64,000 nucleotides of DNA from Amycolatopsis dendrobii (GCF_014145675.1 NZ_JACGZW010000009.1:124001-188000), one strand, 5' to 3'. Shown: positions 9,351-17,635, numbered from the stretch's first letter. Notes: generated from the letters alone by a model not told the origin. Numbers and translations are program-made.

Positions 9351-10841
9351 TCAGCCGGCGGGCAGCGCGGCCGTGACCTTCGCGCGGATCTCTTCCATCC
9401 GAGACCGCAGCGCCGCCGGATCCTGGCCGACCGGGCCCGACACGCCGATGCCGACCGACACGCCGCCCGAGGTGTACCAGAAGGCCATCACGCGTCCGGC
9501 CGGGCTGCTCCCGGTGTAGAGCAGGTCGGTGGCCGCCGGGCCGAGCGGGCTGCTGTCGAACCCGCCGGTGACGAGGTTCTGCCGCAGCCCCTGGACGAGC
9601 TGACCGGCCTGCGCCTTGGACGGCGTCGGGACGGCGATCAGCGTCGTGCCGCCGTCGGTGCCGGCGTAGGCGTGGTAGACGAGCTGGTCCGCGCCTGCCG
9701 CGCGCATGAGGTTCGCGTCGGCGTCGGAGACGGCCTTGGCCTGGACCGCCTTGTCCAGCGCCATGGTCGAGTTCTCCTGGCTCGGCGTGCCCTGCAGCGC
9801 GGGCAGCTTGTCCTCGAGCGAGGCCGGTTGGGTGTTCGGCGCGGACGACGCGGCGGGCGGCTGCGCGGCCGTGTCGTTCGAGTCTTTCTTGTTGCCGAGG
9901 AACCAGATGCCGCCGACGACCAGCGCCAGCACCACGAGCACAGCCAGCGAGAGGAACAGCCAGGTCGGCTTCCCGCGGCGCGGTTTGGCGTCGTCCTCCC
10001 AGAGCCGGCGCGGCTCCGGCTGGCCGCCGTTCGCGGGGATCGCGCCGAAGACCGCGGTGGGCCGGTCGTCGGCGGGGCTCGGGGCGGTGGTCGGCCGGTC
10101 GGTGGAGAACGGGGTGCCCGGGGTGTGCGAGAAGGCGGGCTGGGGCTTTTCCGCGGGCGGGGCCGCTGCCGCTGAGTTCAGGAACGCTTCGACCGCGGGC
10201 GGTTCCGGCGCGGGCATCGCCGGGTTGGTGCTGGCCCATCCGACGACCGGCTGGTTCGGCTGTTGCTGCTGGCCGGGAGTGTGCCACTGCACGGGAGCGA
10301 CGCCCGGCCAGGTTCCCGGCTGGGCGGGCATCTGCGGCTGCGGCTGGTGCGGCGGGGGCGGGGTCGCCTGGCTCGCCGGAGCGGGCGGCGGCGTGGCCGG
10401 GGCCTGCTGCTGGGAGAAGGAGGGCGCGGCCGGGCTGGTCGAGGTCGCCGGGTTGGCGGCGGGCTGCTCCGGTGCCGTGGTGCCGCCGGGCGGAGTGCCC
10501 GGCGAGGTGGTGTCCACCCGGAGTGTGGTCGTCGGCTCGTGCTCCGCCATCGTCGTCACGACCTGCGTAGTGCTCGCGCTGTTGTCGGCGGAGGTGCTCG
10601 ACTCCGCCGCTGCCGGGCTGTCCGATCCGGCAGGCGTCGCCTGGGCGGTCGGCGTGCTCCAGGTGGGTGACTCGCTCGCCGGCGCCGCGTCCTGCCGCAA
10701 CGGCGACGCCACTGGCGAAGCCGCCCCGCCGCCCGACGCCTCGGCGAGCAATTCGTCGCGCTGGCGGCGGTGTTCGGCGTGTCCGAGGCGGCCGGCGGCC
10801 AACTCCGCGTCCAAGCGCCGGAGCTCTTCCTGCCAGCTCAT
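9351..10841 (-). CDS. Paralogous single-pass membrane protein with MSWQEELRRLD N-terminus
   Basis: It has the same plan as the gene after it: MSWQEELRRLDAELAAGRL at the start, a long Pro/Ser/Thr/Gln-rich cytoplasmic stretch with a TTQVVTT site, one membrane helix at about residues 293-316 and an exported C-terminal domain. The ATG at 10841 is chosen over the longer frame because AGGGGG stands at good spacing before it and because it puts MSWQ at the start in both paralogs. The exported domains of the two proteins align only loosely by eye. Function is unknown; the pair looks like an old tandem duplication. Confidence 0.87.
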   Translation of the reverse strand: MSWQEELRRLDAELAAGRLGHAEHRRQRDELLAEASGGGAASPVASPLRQDAAPASESPTWSTPTAQATPAGSDSPAAAESSTSADNSASTTQVVTTMAEHEPTTTLRVDTTSPGTPPGGTTAPEQPAANPATSTSPAAPSFSQQQAPATPPPAPASQATPPPPHQPQPQMPAQPGTWPGVAPVQWHTPGQQQQPNQPVVGWASTNPAMPAPEPPAVEAFLNSAAAAPPAEKPQPAFSHTPGTPFSTDRPTTAPSPADDRPTAVFGAIPANGGQPEPRRLWEDDAKPRRGKPTWLFLSLAVLVVLALVVGGIWFLGNKKDSNDTAAQPPAASSAPNTQPASLEDKLPALQGTPSQENSTMALDKAVQAKAVSDADANLMRAAGADQLVYHAYAGTDGGTTLIAVPTPSKAQAGQLVQGLRQNLVTGGFDSSPLGPAATDLLYTGSSPAGRVMAFWYTSGGVSVGIGVSGPVGQDPAALRSRMEEIRAKVTAALPAG

Positions 10842-10994
10842 CACGCAACCCCCTGTCACCGGTTCGGGCGACAGTGTTCCACGCGCTCCGGCTCCGTGGG
10901 GCTCAGGTGCGCAAGATCAGCCCGGATCTGCCCAGATCAGGCACCCGCCGCGCACGTCCGCCGGGAAAACGGCCGCGTCTCCTACGATCGGGGC

Positions 10995-11486
10995 ATGTCC
11001 TCCGCGCGCGGTGCGCTCGCCGCCCTTGCCGTGGATCGGCTCGCCGGTCTCGACATCACCGCTGCCGAACTCGTCGAGGCCGGGGCGCGGGCCGTCGGCG
11101 AGGGCCTCGACGCGCCCTCCCTTCCCGAACTGGCTGCCCTCGACCACCGGAACCACCAGGCGGTTTCCGCCGCGTTCTCGCACGTGGTCGAGGAGCTGGG
11201 CATCGAACTCCCGGCCGACGCCACCGCGGCCCAATGGCAGCTGCTCGGCGAACATCTCGGCGAGATGGTGCGCGGCGACGTCCGGCTCGCCGAAGCCGCG
11301 AAGAGCGTCAAAGCCCTCGACGGACGGCTCGGCCACCCGGCCGCGCTCGCCGAACTGCGCCAGTGGCTGGCGATGCTCGCGACCTGGATTCCGACCGACG
11401 TCACGCCGGTCAGCTACTGCGAGCAACAGGTTCTGCAGCAGGCGCGGACGGTACTGGCGGGTCCGTGGCCGCCGGTCACCCGTTAA
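10995..11486 (+). CDS. Conserved hypothetical protein, helical
   Basis: The product is 163 residues, Ala/Leu/Glu-rich and predicted mostly helical by eye, with no membrane segment or signal peptide. The ATG at 10995 follows shortly after a likely promoter region and begins the sequence with coding character; the longer frame upstream runs through non-coding bases. No domain is recognised. It is divergent from the membrane protein gene at 10841 and followed, 76 bases on, by another unknown gene in the same direction. Confidence 0.7.
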   Translation: MSSARGALAALAVDRLAGLDITAAELVEAGARAVGEGLDAPSLPELAALDHRNHQAVSAAFSHVVEELGIELPADATAAQWQLLGEHLGEMVRGDVRLAEAAKSVKALDGRLGHPAALAELRQWLAMLATWIPTDVTPVSYCEQQVLQQARTVLAGPWPPVTR

Positions 11487-11562
11487 GCGGCGAAAACTGT
11501 CGTACATATGTTCTAAAATTGGCCGTGTGCTGGGGAAACCATCCACCGGAAGGCGGCCGCCC

Positions 11563-12183
11563 ATGACCAGTTCTCAGTCGGCATACGTCACGCTGCCCAC
11601 GTTCGTCGGGTACAGCGCCAGCAAGGGCCCGTCGCGTTCTTCGTTCGTCCGCAGGCAGCGCCGGCTGTACGAGGACCCGGCCCGGGCGGCGTTCAACTAC
11701 TACCGGCGCGCGGCGAACGCGGTACGGGCGGGCCGGGCGGCGCGGCAGGACGAGGTGGCCATGCGCGCGCTGGTCAACAACGCCGACGAGCGCACGCGTC
11801 CGCATTACGCCGCCATCGCCGAGGGCTGGCTGCGCTATCTCGGCAGGCGCGATCCGAAGCTGATCGAGGTCGGGCGGGCGAGGTTCTCGCTCGGCGAGCT
11901 GGAGATCGGCATCAGCCCGCAGCTGGGGCTGCGGAAGTCGAACGGCCGCCGGTTCGCCACCTGGCTGTACTTCAAGGAGGAGCCGCTGACCCGGGACGCC
12001 GCGCAGCTCGCGTTGTGGCTGCTCACCGAAGGCATGCCGGATCTGCTGCCGGGCGGGGAGGCGCTGGTCGTGGACGTGCGCCGGGCGAAGGAGTTCACCT
12101 TGTCGGCGCGCGACCGGGAGCGGCTGCGGCCGTGGGCGTTCAGCGAGGCGTCGGCGTTCGTCACGCTGTGGCGCGCCGCATAA
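11563..12183 (+). CDS. Hypothetical protein, basic N-terminus
   Basis: The product has 206 residues from an ATG preceded by GGAAGGCGG. The first 60 residues are rich in Arg (SSFVRRQRRLYEDPARAAF), after which the protein is mixed alpha/beta in character. It has no membrane segment, no signal and no recognised motif. A strong terminator-like hairpin lies 40 bases after the stop. The upstream part of the long frame (9706-11562) is antisense to another gene and is not counted. Confidence 0.68.
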   Translation: MTSSQSAYVTLPTFVGYSASKGPSRSSFVRRQRRLYEDPARAAFNYYRRAANAVRAGRAARQDEVAMRALVNNADERTRPHYAAIAEGWLRYLGRRDPKLIEVGRARFSLGELEIGISPQLGLRKSNGRRFATWLYFKEEPLTRDAAQLALWLLTEGMPDLLPGGEALVVDVRRAKEFTLSARDRERLRPWAFSEASAFVTLWRAA

Positions 12184-12222
12184 CTGCTCCGTGCATGACC
12201 GGCACGCGTCTCGGGTAAGGAA

Positions 12223-12257
12223 CCTGCGGACCGGGGGCGGTTTTCCCGGTCCGCAGG
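12223..12257. terminator. 13-bp stem-loop terminator
   Basis: The arms CCTGCGGACCGGG (12223-12235) and CCCGGTCCGCAGG (12245-12257) are perfect around a nine-base loop ending in TTTT. It follows the hypothetical gene by 40 bases and is the likely end of its transcript. Confidence 0.7.
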
Positions 12258-12370
12258 CCACCCGGTCGAGTGACAGCTTGGCGCTCGGCTCCGGTGGACT
12301 GGACAATCCCGGCCCCGGACACGAAGCTTTCGGCAGTTTCGAGCCCGGCCGATGACTTCGAGGTCGACAA

Positions 12371-12916
12371 GTGAACGCTGCTGCAGCCTGGGAGCCGCTC
12401 TCGCGAGTGGCTGACGAACCCGCTTGGTATTGGGTGCACGACAAGCTCAGGTTCTGGCCGAGCACCTTCGCGCACGATTGGCCCGGCTTCCATGAGCCGC
12501 GCCCGTCGGCTGCCTGGGACCTGTCCACCGGCGAGTACGACCGTGCCTCGGCCGAATTCCGCCTCGGCCCGTACGCGGTGGAAGAGCACGACGTGGCCCG
12601 GGCGGTGCTGGCCGCTTTGCAGGAGACCACCGCCGAGGACGAGTGGCTGTGGGTCCTGCATTGGCAGCACCAGTCGTTCAAGTTCTGGCCGCATCGCATG
12701 CGGCAGAACGCGCCGTGGCCGGTCTCGGTCTTCCCGCGCGGCGACTACCACCTGTTCCTGGCCGCCGATTTCAGCTACGGCACGCTGGGCCACCCGTGGG
12801 AACGCACCCTGTGCGTCTTCGGCGAAAAACTGCTCCCGGCAGTCGAAAAGCACGCCGACGGCATCCTCACGAACCAGTTGCGCCGGGACGGCCAGCCCTC
12901 TGCGCTGACCCGCTGA
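12371..12916 (+). CDS. DUF2716-like protein
   Basis: This 181-residue soluble protein is rich in Trp and aromatic residues (WEPL, WYWVHDKLRFWP, WLWVLHWQHQSFKFWP, FPRGDYHLF) in a pattern like the DUF2716 family. DUF2716 has no known enzyme activity. It lies 26 bases before an Imm7-like gene in the same direction, and the pair may form one transcript. A role as an immunity protein against a toxin is inference from that neighbour. No toxin gene is nearby. The family call is from memory of the pattern, not a search. Confidence 0.65.
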   Translation: MNAAAAWEPLSRVADEPAWYWVHDKLRFWPSTFAHDWPGFHEPRPSAAWDLSTGEYDRASAEFRLGPYAVEEHDVARAVLAALQETTAEDEWLWVLHWQHQSFKFWPHRMRQNAPWPVSVFPRGDYHLFLAADFSYGTLGHPWERTLCVFGEKLLPAVEKHADGILTNQLRRDGQPSALTR

Positions 12917-12942
12917 GCACGGCCGCTGCTACCGTCTCGCAC

Positions 12943-13344
12943 GTGTTCGAATACCACGGCTGGGTGACCATCGCCGCCACCGCAACCGGCGACGACGACG
13001 CAGCTCTGCTGGAGCGCCTGGTGGAACGAGTCCACCGCTCCCTGCAGAACGCCACCCTCCTGGACCTGGTAGACCTCCGCTGGAGCGAGGGCCTGCCCAT
13101 GCTCCATCTGGGTGGTCTAGACAAGCACGGCGGAGCCATCACCCCGCAACTCCTGGAAACCTTCGCCCGGGTAGGCGAACTGGCCCCAGGCTCCTACGGC
13201 CTCCTGCACATCTGGGACGACCAACACCCAGAACACGACAACGCGTTCCAGGTCTACCGAATGGCAAGAGGCCAGCTAACGGAACAAAAAGACGAACACC
13301 TGTCCCCAACCGCCCCCACAGTCCTGGACACCTACGAGCTATAA
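12943..13344 (+). CDS. Imm7-like immunity protein
   Basis: The 133-residue product begins with FEYHGWVTI, the hallmark of the immunity protein 7 family of polymorphic-toxin systems, which neutralise a cognate C-terminal toxin domain. The start is GTG at 12943; upstream codons of the longer frame belong to the preceding gene in another frame. The second half uses CCA, AAA, CTA and GAA codons more than its neighbours, which suggests later arrival by transfer. There is no toxin or secretion gene in the window, so it looks like an orphan antidote. The fold may also serve other roles. Confidence 0.72.
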   Translation: MFEYHGWVTIAATATGDDDAALLERLVERVHRSLQNATLLDLVDLRWSEGLPMLHLGGLDKHGGAITPQLLETFARVGELAPGSYGLLHIWDDQHPEHDNAFQVYRMARGQLTEQKDEHLSPTAPTVLDTYEL

Positions 13345-13472
13345 CCAGACTCGTCAGGCCTCGGGAACTCCACGTCTTTTCCGCTTGCTCCGCAAGCTGC
13401 AAAGCCCCCAACCCCTGAACCGCAGCCGACCGCACCGCGGGGGTCCGGGGGCTCGGCCCCCGGGTGAAATGG

Positions 13473-13515
13473 CGAGAGGCCCATGTCCACGCTTTTTGTG
13501 GACATGGGCCTCTCG
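13473..13515 (-). terminator. 18-bp hairpin downstream of tRNA-Gly
   Basis: The arms 13473-13490 and 13498-13515 pair perfectly around a seven-base loop GCTTTTT. It stands seven bases past the tRNA 3' end on the minus strand and is its likely terminator. A second short GC stem (CCGGGGGC/GCCCCCGG) lies beyond it, near 13445-13463. Confidence 0.75.
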
Positions 13516-13521
13516 GTCGCG

Positions 13522-13594
13522 AGCGGATGACGGGATTCGAACCCGCGACCCTCACCTTGGCAAGGTGATGCGCTACCAGCTGCGCTACATCCGC
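13522..13594 (-). tRNA. tRNA-Gly (anticodon GCC)
   Basis: Read on the minus strand, the 73 bases fold as a full cloverleaf. The acceptor stem GCGGATG pairs with CATCCGC, the D-arm carries GCGCAGCTGGTAGCGC, the anticodon stem TCACC/GGTGA holds the loop TTGCCAA with anticodon GCC, and the T-arm has GTTCGAATC. The discriminator base is T and CCA is not encoded. A -10 like TATAGA stands at 13627-13632, about 33 bases upstream; no clear -35 was found. Confidence 0.97.
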
Positions 13595-13804
13595 GTTAAC
13601 CGCTTGGTGCTCGGTGTTGAACACACTCTATACCGTGGCTCCGATGACACTTTCGGGGGCCCCGTTATTGGCGCGGACCTGCTGAGATGTGGTGCTTGCG
13701 CGTCACGTCGAGCGCACAAGGGGTGACGACGGGCGCTCTGCTCCGTATGGTGTCCCCAATCGACTTCAGTGGTGAGTCCTTCGGGGGAGGAGGTGCCTTG
13801 CCGG

Positions 13805-15478
13805 ATGACCGAGCTGGGCACGGCGCCGCCACCAGCGGCCTCGGAATCCGACGAGCAGGCACTTTTGAAGCGGCTGCGCGACGGCGAGGATGCCGCGTTC
13901 GGGGAGTTGTTCGAGCTGCACGCCGCGGCGGTGCGCAGATTGGCGCAGAGTCTCGCGTCGGATCGCTCCGAAGCTGAAGACATCACCGCGGAGACCTTCT
14001 TCCGTGTGCTGCAGGCGTTGCGCCGCGGTGCGGGTCCGCGGGATTACGTGCGGGCTTATCTGCTGACGGTCGCGCGCCGGGTGTCGTGGGAGTGGCACGG
14101 GGCGCGGCGCGATGTTCCGGTGACTGACGACGAGTTGACGTTCCGCGCGGGCGCCGGGGTGGACACGCCTGCCCGGACGGCTGAGCACACGTTGATCACG
14201 ACGGCGTTCACGAGTTTGCCGGAGCGGTGGCGGACGGTTCTGTGGCAGACCGAGGTCGAGGGCGAGCAGCCCGCGATGGTGGCTCCGCATTTCGGGTTGT
14301 CGGCGAATGCGACTGCGGCGTTGGCGCGGCGGGCGCGGCAGGGGTTGCGGGCGGCGTATCTGCAGGCGCATTTGTCGGTGAACCGGGGTCCGGAGACGTG
14401 CCGTGCGGTGGTGGAGAAGCTGGGCGGGTTCACCGCGGGCAGCGTCACCGGCGCGGAGGCGGAGCGGATCAAGGCGCATTTGCTGGGGTGTCCGTCGTGC
14501 CGGGCGACGCAGGACGAGCTGCGGGATGTGTGTTCGTCGTTGCGGGCGCATGCCGGGGTGCTGGTGCTCGCGGTTCCGGCGCTGGCCGGGGTCGGGAAGG
14601 CCGCCGGCGCGGTCGCGACGGTGAAGAGCGTGGTGTTCGGCTCGAAGGTGAAGGTCGGGCTGGCGCTGGCCTCGACCGCGGCGGCGGGTGCGGTGAGTTT
14701 GACCGCCGGTCCGCTGGTGTTCGGGTCGCATCCGGTGCAGAACGTCGGGTTGGGCGGTGGTGCGCCGGAGCTGGCGTTGCAGCCGCCGGAGCAGCCTCCG
14801 CCGCCGGCGCAGCAGGGGCCGCGGGTCATCTCCGGGGAGATGCACGGGAGTGCGCGGCCCGCGCATGTGGCGGTTCATCCGGGTACGTCGCAGCATCTGG
14901 GCGTGGCCGAGGTGCCGAATTTGCCGCCGGTGCATCAGGCGGCGTCCGGGGAGCAGTCGTCGTCGACGTCGGATTCGAGTGGGTCGACGCCGCGCGATGA
15001 TCTTCCGAGCCAGGACGGCAGCCATTCGGGATCGCCGATGACGAGCCGGTCGTCGACCACGGAGTCGCGGTCGGATCTGGACACGCCCACGAACTCGTCG
15101 AGTCCGGGTGTGCTGAGCACGACGACGGACGACACGACTCGTTCGTCGTACGCTCCGCCCCCCTCGTCGTACGTGCCTTCGCCGGATTCGTACGTGCCGC
15201 CATCGGTCACGACCGCCCCGACGGGGTCGGGGCGCGTCGCTCCGGCCGCTCCGCAGTCTTCCAACGCCGCTGGTTCGTCCGGCTGCCCGAAGTCCGCGAA
15301 GTCTGCCAAGCCGGTTAAGTCGTCGAAGCCGGTTAAGTCGTCGACCCCCGCCGAGCCCGCGAACTCGGCCAAGACGGACTCCACGTCCGGGAACGATGTC
15401 ACCGGTTCGGCCGATTCCTCAGCGGACGCGAGCTCCCGAACAGCCAAAACCCGGCAAACCGCCAGTAACTCTCAGTGA
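13805..15478 (+). CDS. ECF sigma factor with zinc finger and long Ser/Pro tail
   Basis: The N-terminal 200 residues are an ECF sigma factor: region 2 (AFGELFELHAAAVRRLAQ, then DITAETFFRVLQAL) and region 4 (LPERWRTVLWQTEVEG with a helix-turn-helix). A C-terminal extension holds a zinc-finger-like HLLGCPSC, as in ZAS-type anti-sigma factors, then a hydrophobic segment (AGAVATVKSVVFGSKVKVGL onward) and about 250 residues of Ser/Thr/Pro-rich, low-complexity tail with SKPVKSS repeats. So sigma and anti-sigma-like parts seem joined in one chain that may be membrane-attached. ATG 13805 is chosen with GGAGGAGG upstream; GTG 13793 or 13769 is possible. Confidence 0.85.
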   Translation: MTELGTAPPPAASESDEQALLKRLRDGEDAAFGELFELHAAAVRRLAQSLASDRSEAEDITAETFFRVLQALRRGAGPRDYVRAYLLTVARRVSWEWHGARRDVPVTDDELTFRAGAGVDTPARTAEHTLITTAFTSLPERWRTVLWQTEVEGEQPAMVAPHFGLSANATAALARRARQGLRAAYLQAHLSVNRGPETCRAVVEKLGGFTAGSVTGAEAERIKAHLLGCPSCRATQDELRDVCSSLRAHAGVLVLAVPALAGVGKAAGAVATVKSVVFGSKVKVGLALASTAAAGAVSLTAGPLVFGSHPVQNVGLGGGAPELALQPPEQPPPPAQQGPRVISGEMHGSARPAHVAVHPGTSQHLGVAEVPNLPPVHQAASGEQSSSTSDSSGSTPRDDLPSQDGSHSGSPMTSRSSTTESRSDLDTPTNSSSPGVLSTTTDDTTRSSYAPPPSSYVPSPDSYVPPSVTTAPTGSGRVAPAAPQSSNAAGSSGCPKSAKSAKPVKSSKPVKSSTPAEPANSAKTDSTSGNDVTGSADSSADASSRTAKTRQTASNSQ

Positions 15479-15547
15479 GCACCTCGCGCTCGACGGCACG
15501 GTCACGGTAACGTTGACCGAGTTCGACGTCGCCCGGGAGGCAACAGG

Positions 15548-15988
15548 ATGAACCGGCTGGTGCGCGGCGAAGACGGTCGCCATTGGGTGGTCCGTGCCCA
15601 GATGGAGTGGCGGGCTCCCGCCACCGCTGACGATTTCGAACACGACGTCGCAGGCAGTTACGGACCTGGCATCGCGATGATCGTGGTCATGGTGTTCCTG
15701 GTGATCGCTTTGGTGGTCTGGACGCCGGATGTCGTGAAGGTGCCCGCGTGGGTGCTGCTGGCGTTGCTGCTGGTGGTGTTGTTCTTCCCGCTGCGGTGGA
15801 TCCTGCGCCGTCCGTGGACGGTGGTCGCCGAGACCGAGGGCGACGTCGCGGGAGACCGGCCGTCGGAGCGCTGGGTCGGCACGATCCGCGGCATGTTCAC
15901 CGTGTCCGGCGAGGTGAAGCGGATCTCGAAGACGATCCAGAAGCATTCGCTGCCGGACTTCGACGGTCCGTTGCACCCGGTCGAATAG
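15548..15988 (+). CDS. Conserved two-TM membrane protein
   Basis: The product has 146 residues: a soluble N-terminus with HWVVRAQMEWR, two adjacent membrane helices at about 42-60 and 65-85, then a soluble C-terminus with WTVVAETEGD and a tail ending in HSLPDFDGPLHPVE. It has the look of a protein kept widely in Actinobacteria, but its role is unknown. The ATG follows GGGAGGCAACAGG. It precedes a DNA glycosylase gene by 38 bases and may share its transcript. Confidence 0.8.
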   Translation: MNRLVRGEDGRHWVVRAQMEWRAPATADDFEHDVAGSYGPGIAMIVVMVFLVIALVVWTPDVVKVPAWVLLALLLVVLFFPLRWILRRPWTVVAETEGDVAGDRPSERWVGTIRGMFTVSGEVKRISKTIQKHSLPDFDGPLHPVE

Positions 15989-16026
15989 ACCTGGCCGGAA
16001 CCGGGCAGGCGCGCGAGACTGGTGCC

Positions 16027-16887
16027 ATGCCCGAGTTGCCCGAGGTCGAAGCACTGGCCCATCACCTGCGCGAACACGCCGTGGGGAGCACTGTTTTCCG
16101 GCTCGACGTCGCGTCGTTGAGCGTCCTGAAGACCGCGGTGCCGCCGTATACCGAGTTGCATGGCCGCGAAATCACCGACGCGACGCGGCACGGCAAGCAT
16201 CTGGATGTCGTGCTCGGTGACCTGCACCTGGTGGTCCATCTCGCGCGGGCCGGTTGGCTGCGCTGGTCGGACGCGCTGTCCCCGGCTCCACTGAAGCCCG
16301 GGAAGGGGCCGATCTCGCTGCGGGTGCATCTGGAGTCGGCTTCCGGTCCCGGCTTCGATCTGACCGAGGCGGGGACGAAGAAGGGGCTGGCGGTGTGGAT
16401 CGTCGCTGATCCCTCCGAGGTGGCGAGTGTGGCTCGGCTGGGGCCGGATGCGCTGGCTGTCGATGCTTCGCAGTTGCGGGAGTTGTTCCAGGGGAAGGGG
16501 ACTCGGCTGAAGTGGGCGTTGACTGATCAGTCGTTGATCGCGGGGATCGGGAACGCTTATTCGGACGAGATCATGCATCGGGCGAAATTGTCGCCCTACG
16601 CGACGGTGGGGAAGTTGGACGAGGGGGCGCTGGAGGTTCTGGCCGAGGCGATCCGCGAGGTGGAGACGGACGCTGTTTCGCGGTCGGTGGGGCAGAAGGC
16701 CGCGCGGTTGAAAGGGGAGAAGCGGTCGGGGCTTCGGGTGCATGCTCGGACTGGGCTGCCCTGCCCGGTTTGCGGGGATACTGTTCGGGAGATTTCGTTT
16801 GCGGACAAGTCGTTTCAGTATTGTGCGACTTGTCAGACCGGGGGGAAACCGTTGGCTGATCGGCGGATGTCCCGGTTGTTGAAGTAG
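16027..16887 (+). CDS. Fpg/Nei-family DNA glycosylase
   Basis: It removes oxidised bases and cuts the abasic site (base excision repair). The start MPELPEVEA gives the catalytic Pro2 and Glu3 after Met removal. The helix-two-turn-helix region includes LIAGIGNAYSDEIMHRAKL. The C-terminus has the zinc finger CPVCGD...CATCQTGGK, although the family Arg of the finger is here in an altered context. The length of 286 is normal. It is probably an extra Nei/Fpg-like member rather than the main mutM, since no rnc or smc gene is nearby. Substrate preference cannot be read from sequence. Confidence 0.92.
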   Translation: MPELPEVEALAHHLREHAVGSTVFRLDVASLSVLKTAVPPYTELHGREITDATRHGKHLDVVLGDLHLVVHLARAGWLRWSDALSPAPLKPGKGPISLRVHLESASGPGFDLTEAGTKKGLAVWIVADPSEVASVARLGPDALAVDASQLRELFQGKGTRLKWALTDQSLIAGIGNAYSDEIMHRAKLSPYATVGKLDEGALEVLAEAIREVETDAVSRSVGQKAARLKGEKRSGLRVHARTGLPCPVCGDTVREISFADKSFQYCATCQTGGKPLADRRMSRLLK

Positions 16888-16958
16888 TTCGGCTCGTCGC
16901 CTGGCGGCGACATTGCCGTGGGGGTTGCGTGGGGCACCCCGAAGCTTGATTGTGATGA

Positions 16959-17015
16959 CGGTCTGAGGGTGCTTGTCAAGGCGGGAAAGATGCCTTGACA
17001 AGCACCCTCAGACCG
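16959..17015. repeat. Perfect 24-bp inverted repeat
   Basis: The arms 16959-16982 and 16992-17015 pair at all 24 positions around the loop GGGAAAGAT. It lies 72 bases past the glycosylase stop. It could be a terminator, but it is longer than needed and has no T-run; a mobile hairpin element is also possible. Confidence 0.8.
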
Positions 17016-17106
17016 CATTGTGGCTTCGTATCGGGGTGCGGGGGTGGTGTGGGTGCATCGATCGTTGAGTGCACTGGCTGCGGTTTCGCGGGTGGGTTGG
17101 GGCTAG

Positions 17107-17188
17107 CGCCCCAATGTGGCATTGGGTGCGTGGGACGCACCCAATGTGGCGTTCGGTGCGTCTGACGCACCCAATGTGGCATTGGGGC
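17107..17188. repeat. Three 30-bp direct repeats, each self-complementary
   Basis: The core CCAATGTGGC occurs at 17111, 17141 and 17171, exactly 30 bases apart. Each copy sits in a short palindrome (CACCCAATG, three bases, CATTGGGTG or variants), so each unit can fold on its own. The middle copy has GTTCGG in place of ATTGGG. Confidence 0.8.
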
Positions 17189-17455
17189 GCGCCGGAGGCG
17201 GGACGGCGAGCGGTGGGCTGGTCGTGAGGGGAATCAGAGTCCGTGAGGGTTCCCCTCGCGGACGTGGGCCGGGTGCGTCGGTAAGCATCGGGGCTTGGTC
17301 TCGCAGGTGAGGGCTGGGCGGCATCGTCAGGAGTCGGCTTCATGGGGCAGGGGAGTTGGCTTCTTTGGTCCGGAATTGGCATTGCCGCGAGGGCGCTGGC
17401 CACGGGTCCAAGTGTCGGGACCGCCAAAGAACCCTCATCCGCACTAGCCAAGCAG

Positions 17456-17504
17456 TGAAGGGTCCCTTCGCTGCTAACCGTCCGTAGTGATGAAGGGTCC
17501 CTTC
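17456..17504. repeat. Two copies of a GAAGGGTCCCTTC palindrome
   Basis: TGAAGGGTCCCTTC occurs at 17456-17469 and 17491-17504, 35 bases apart. Each is six paired bases around a central T. They lie about 130-180 bases before the kinase start and could be protein-binding sites or a repeated genomic element. Confidence 0.65.
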
Positions 17505-17635
17505 ACTCCCACTCATTGGCGACCCACAGCCACCGCCACCACCCGAATGGCGCAAGATTCTCACGCTCACCGGGAGTGACGGTAGGGTTTGCCCACTCTC
17601 GGCGTCGCTACTGGACAGAAAGTGGGGAGCAGACC

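Larger units (their letters stand above)
16888..17635. other. Gene-free stretch with several inverted and direct repeats
   Basis: No gene is supported in these 748 bases. Frames here are short and encode repeat-driven peptides. The stretch holds a 24-bp perfect hairpin, three 30-bp direct repeats, an imperfect inverted repeat (CGTGAGGGGAA at 17223-17233 with TTCCCCTCGCG at 17250-17260) and two GAAGGGTCCCTTC palindromes. The last 100 bases must carry the promoter of the LytS-type kinase gene. Confidence 0.7.

Noticed and set aside
9706..11562. A long N-terminal extension of the gene at 11563
   Set aside because: It is antisense to the second membrane-protein paralog and crosses the gene at 10995 in another frame; the ATG at 11563 has its own ribosome site.
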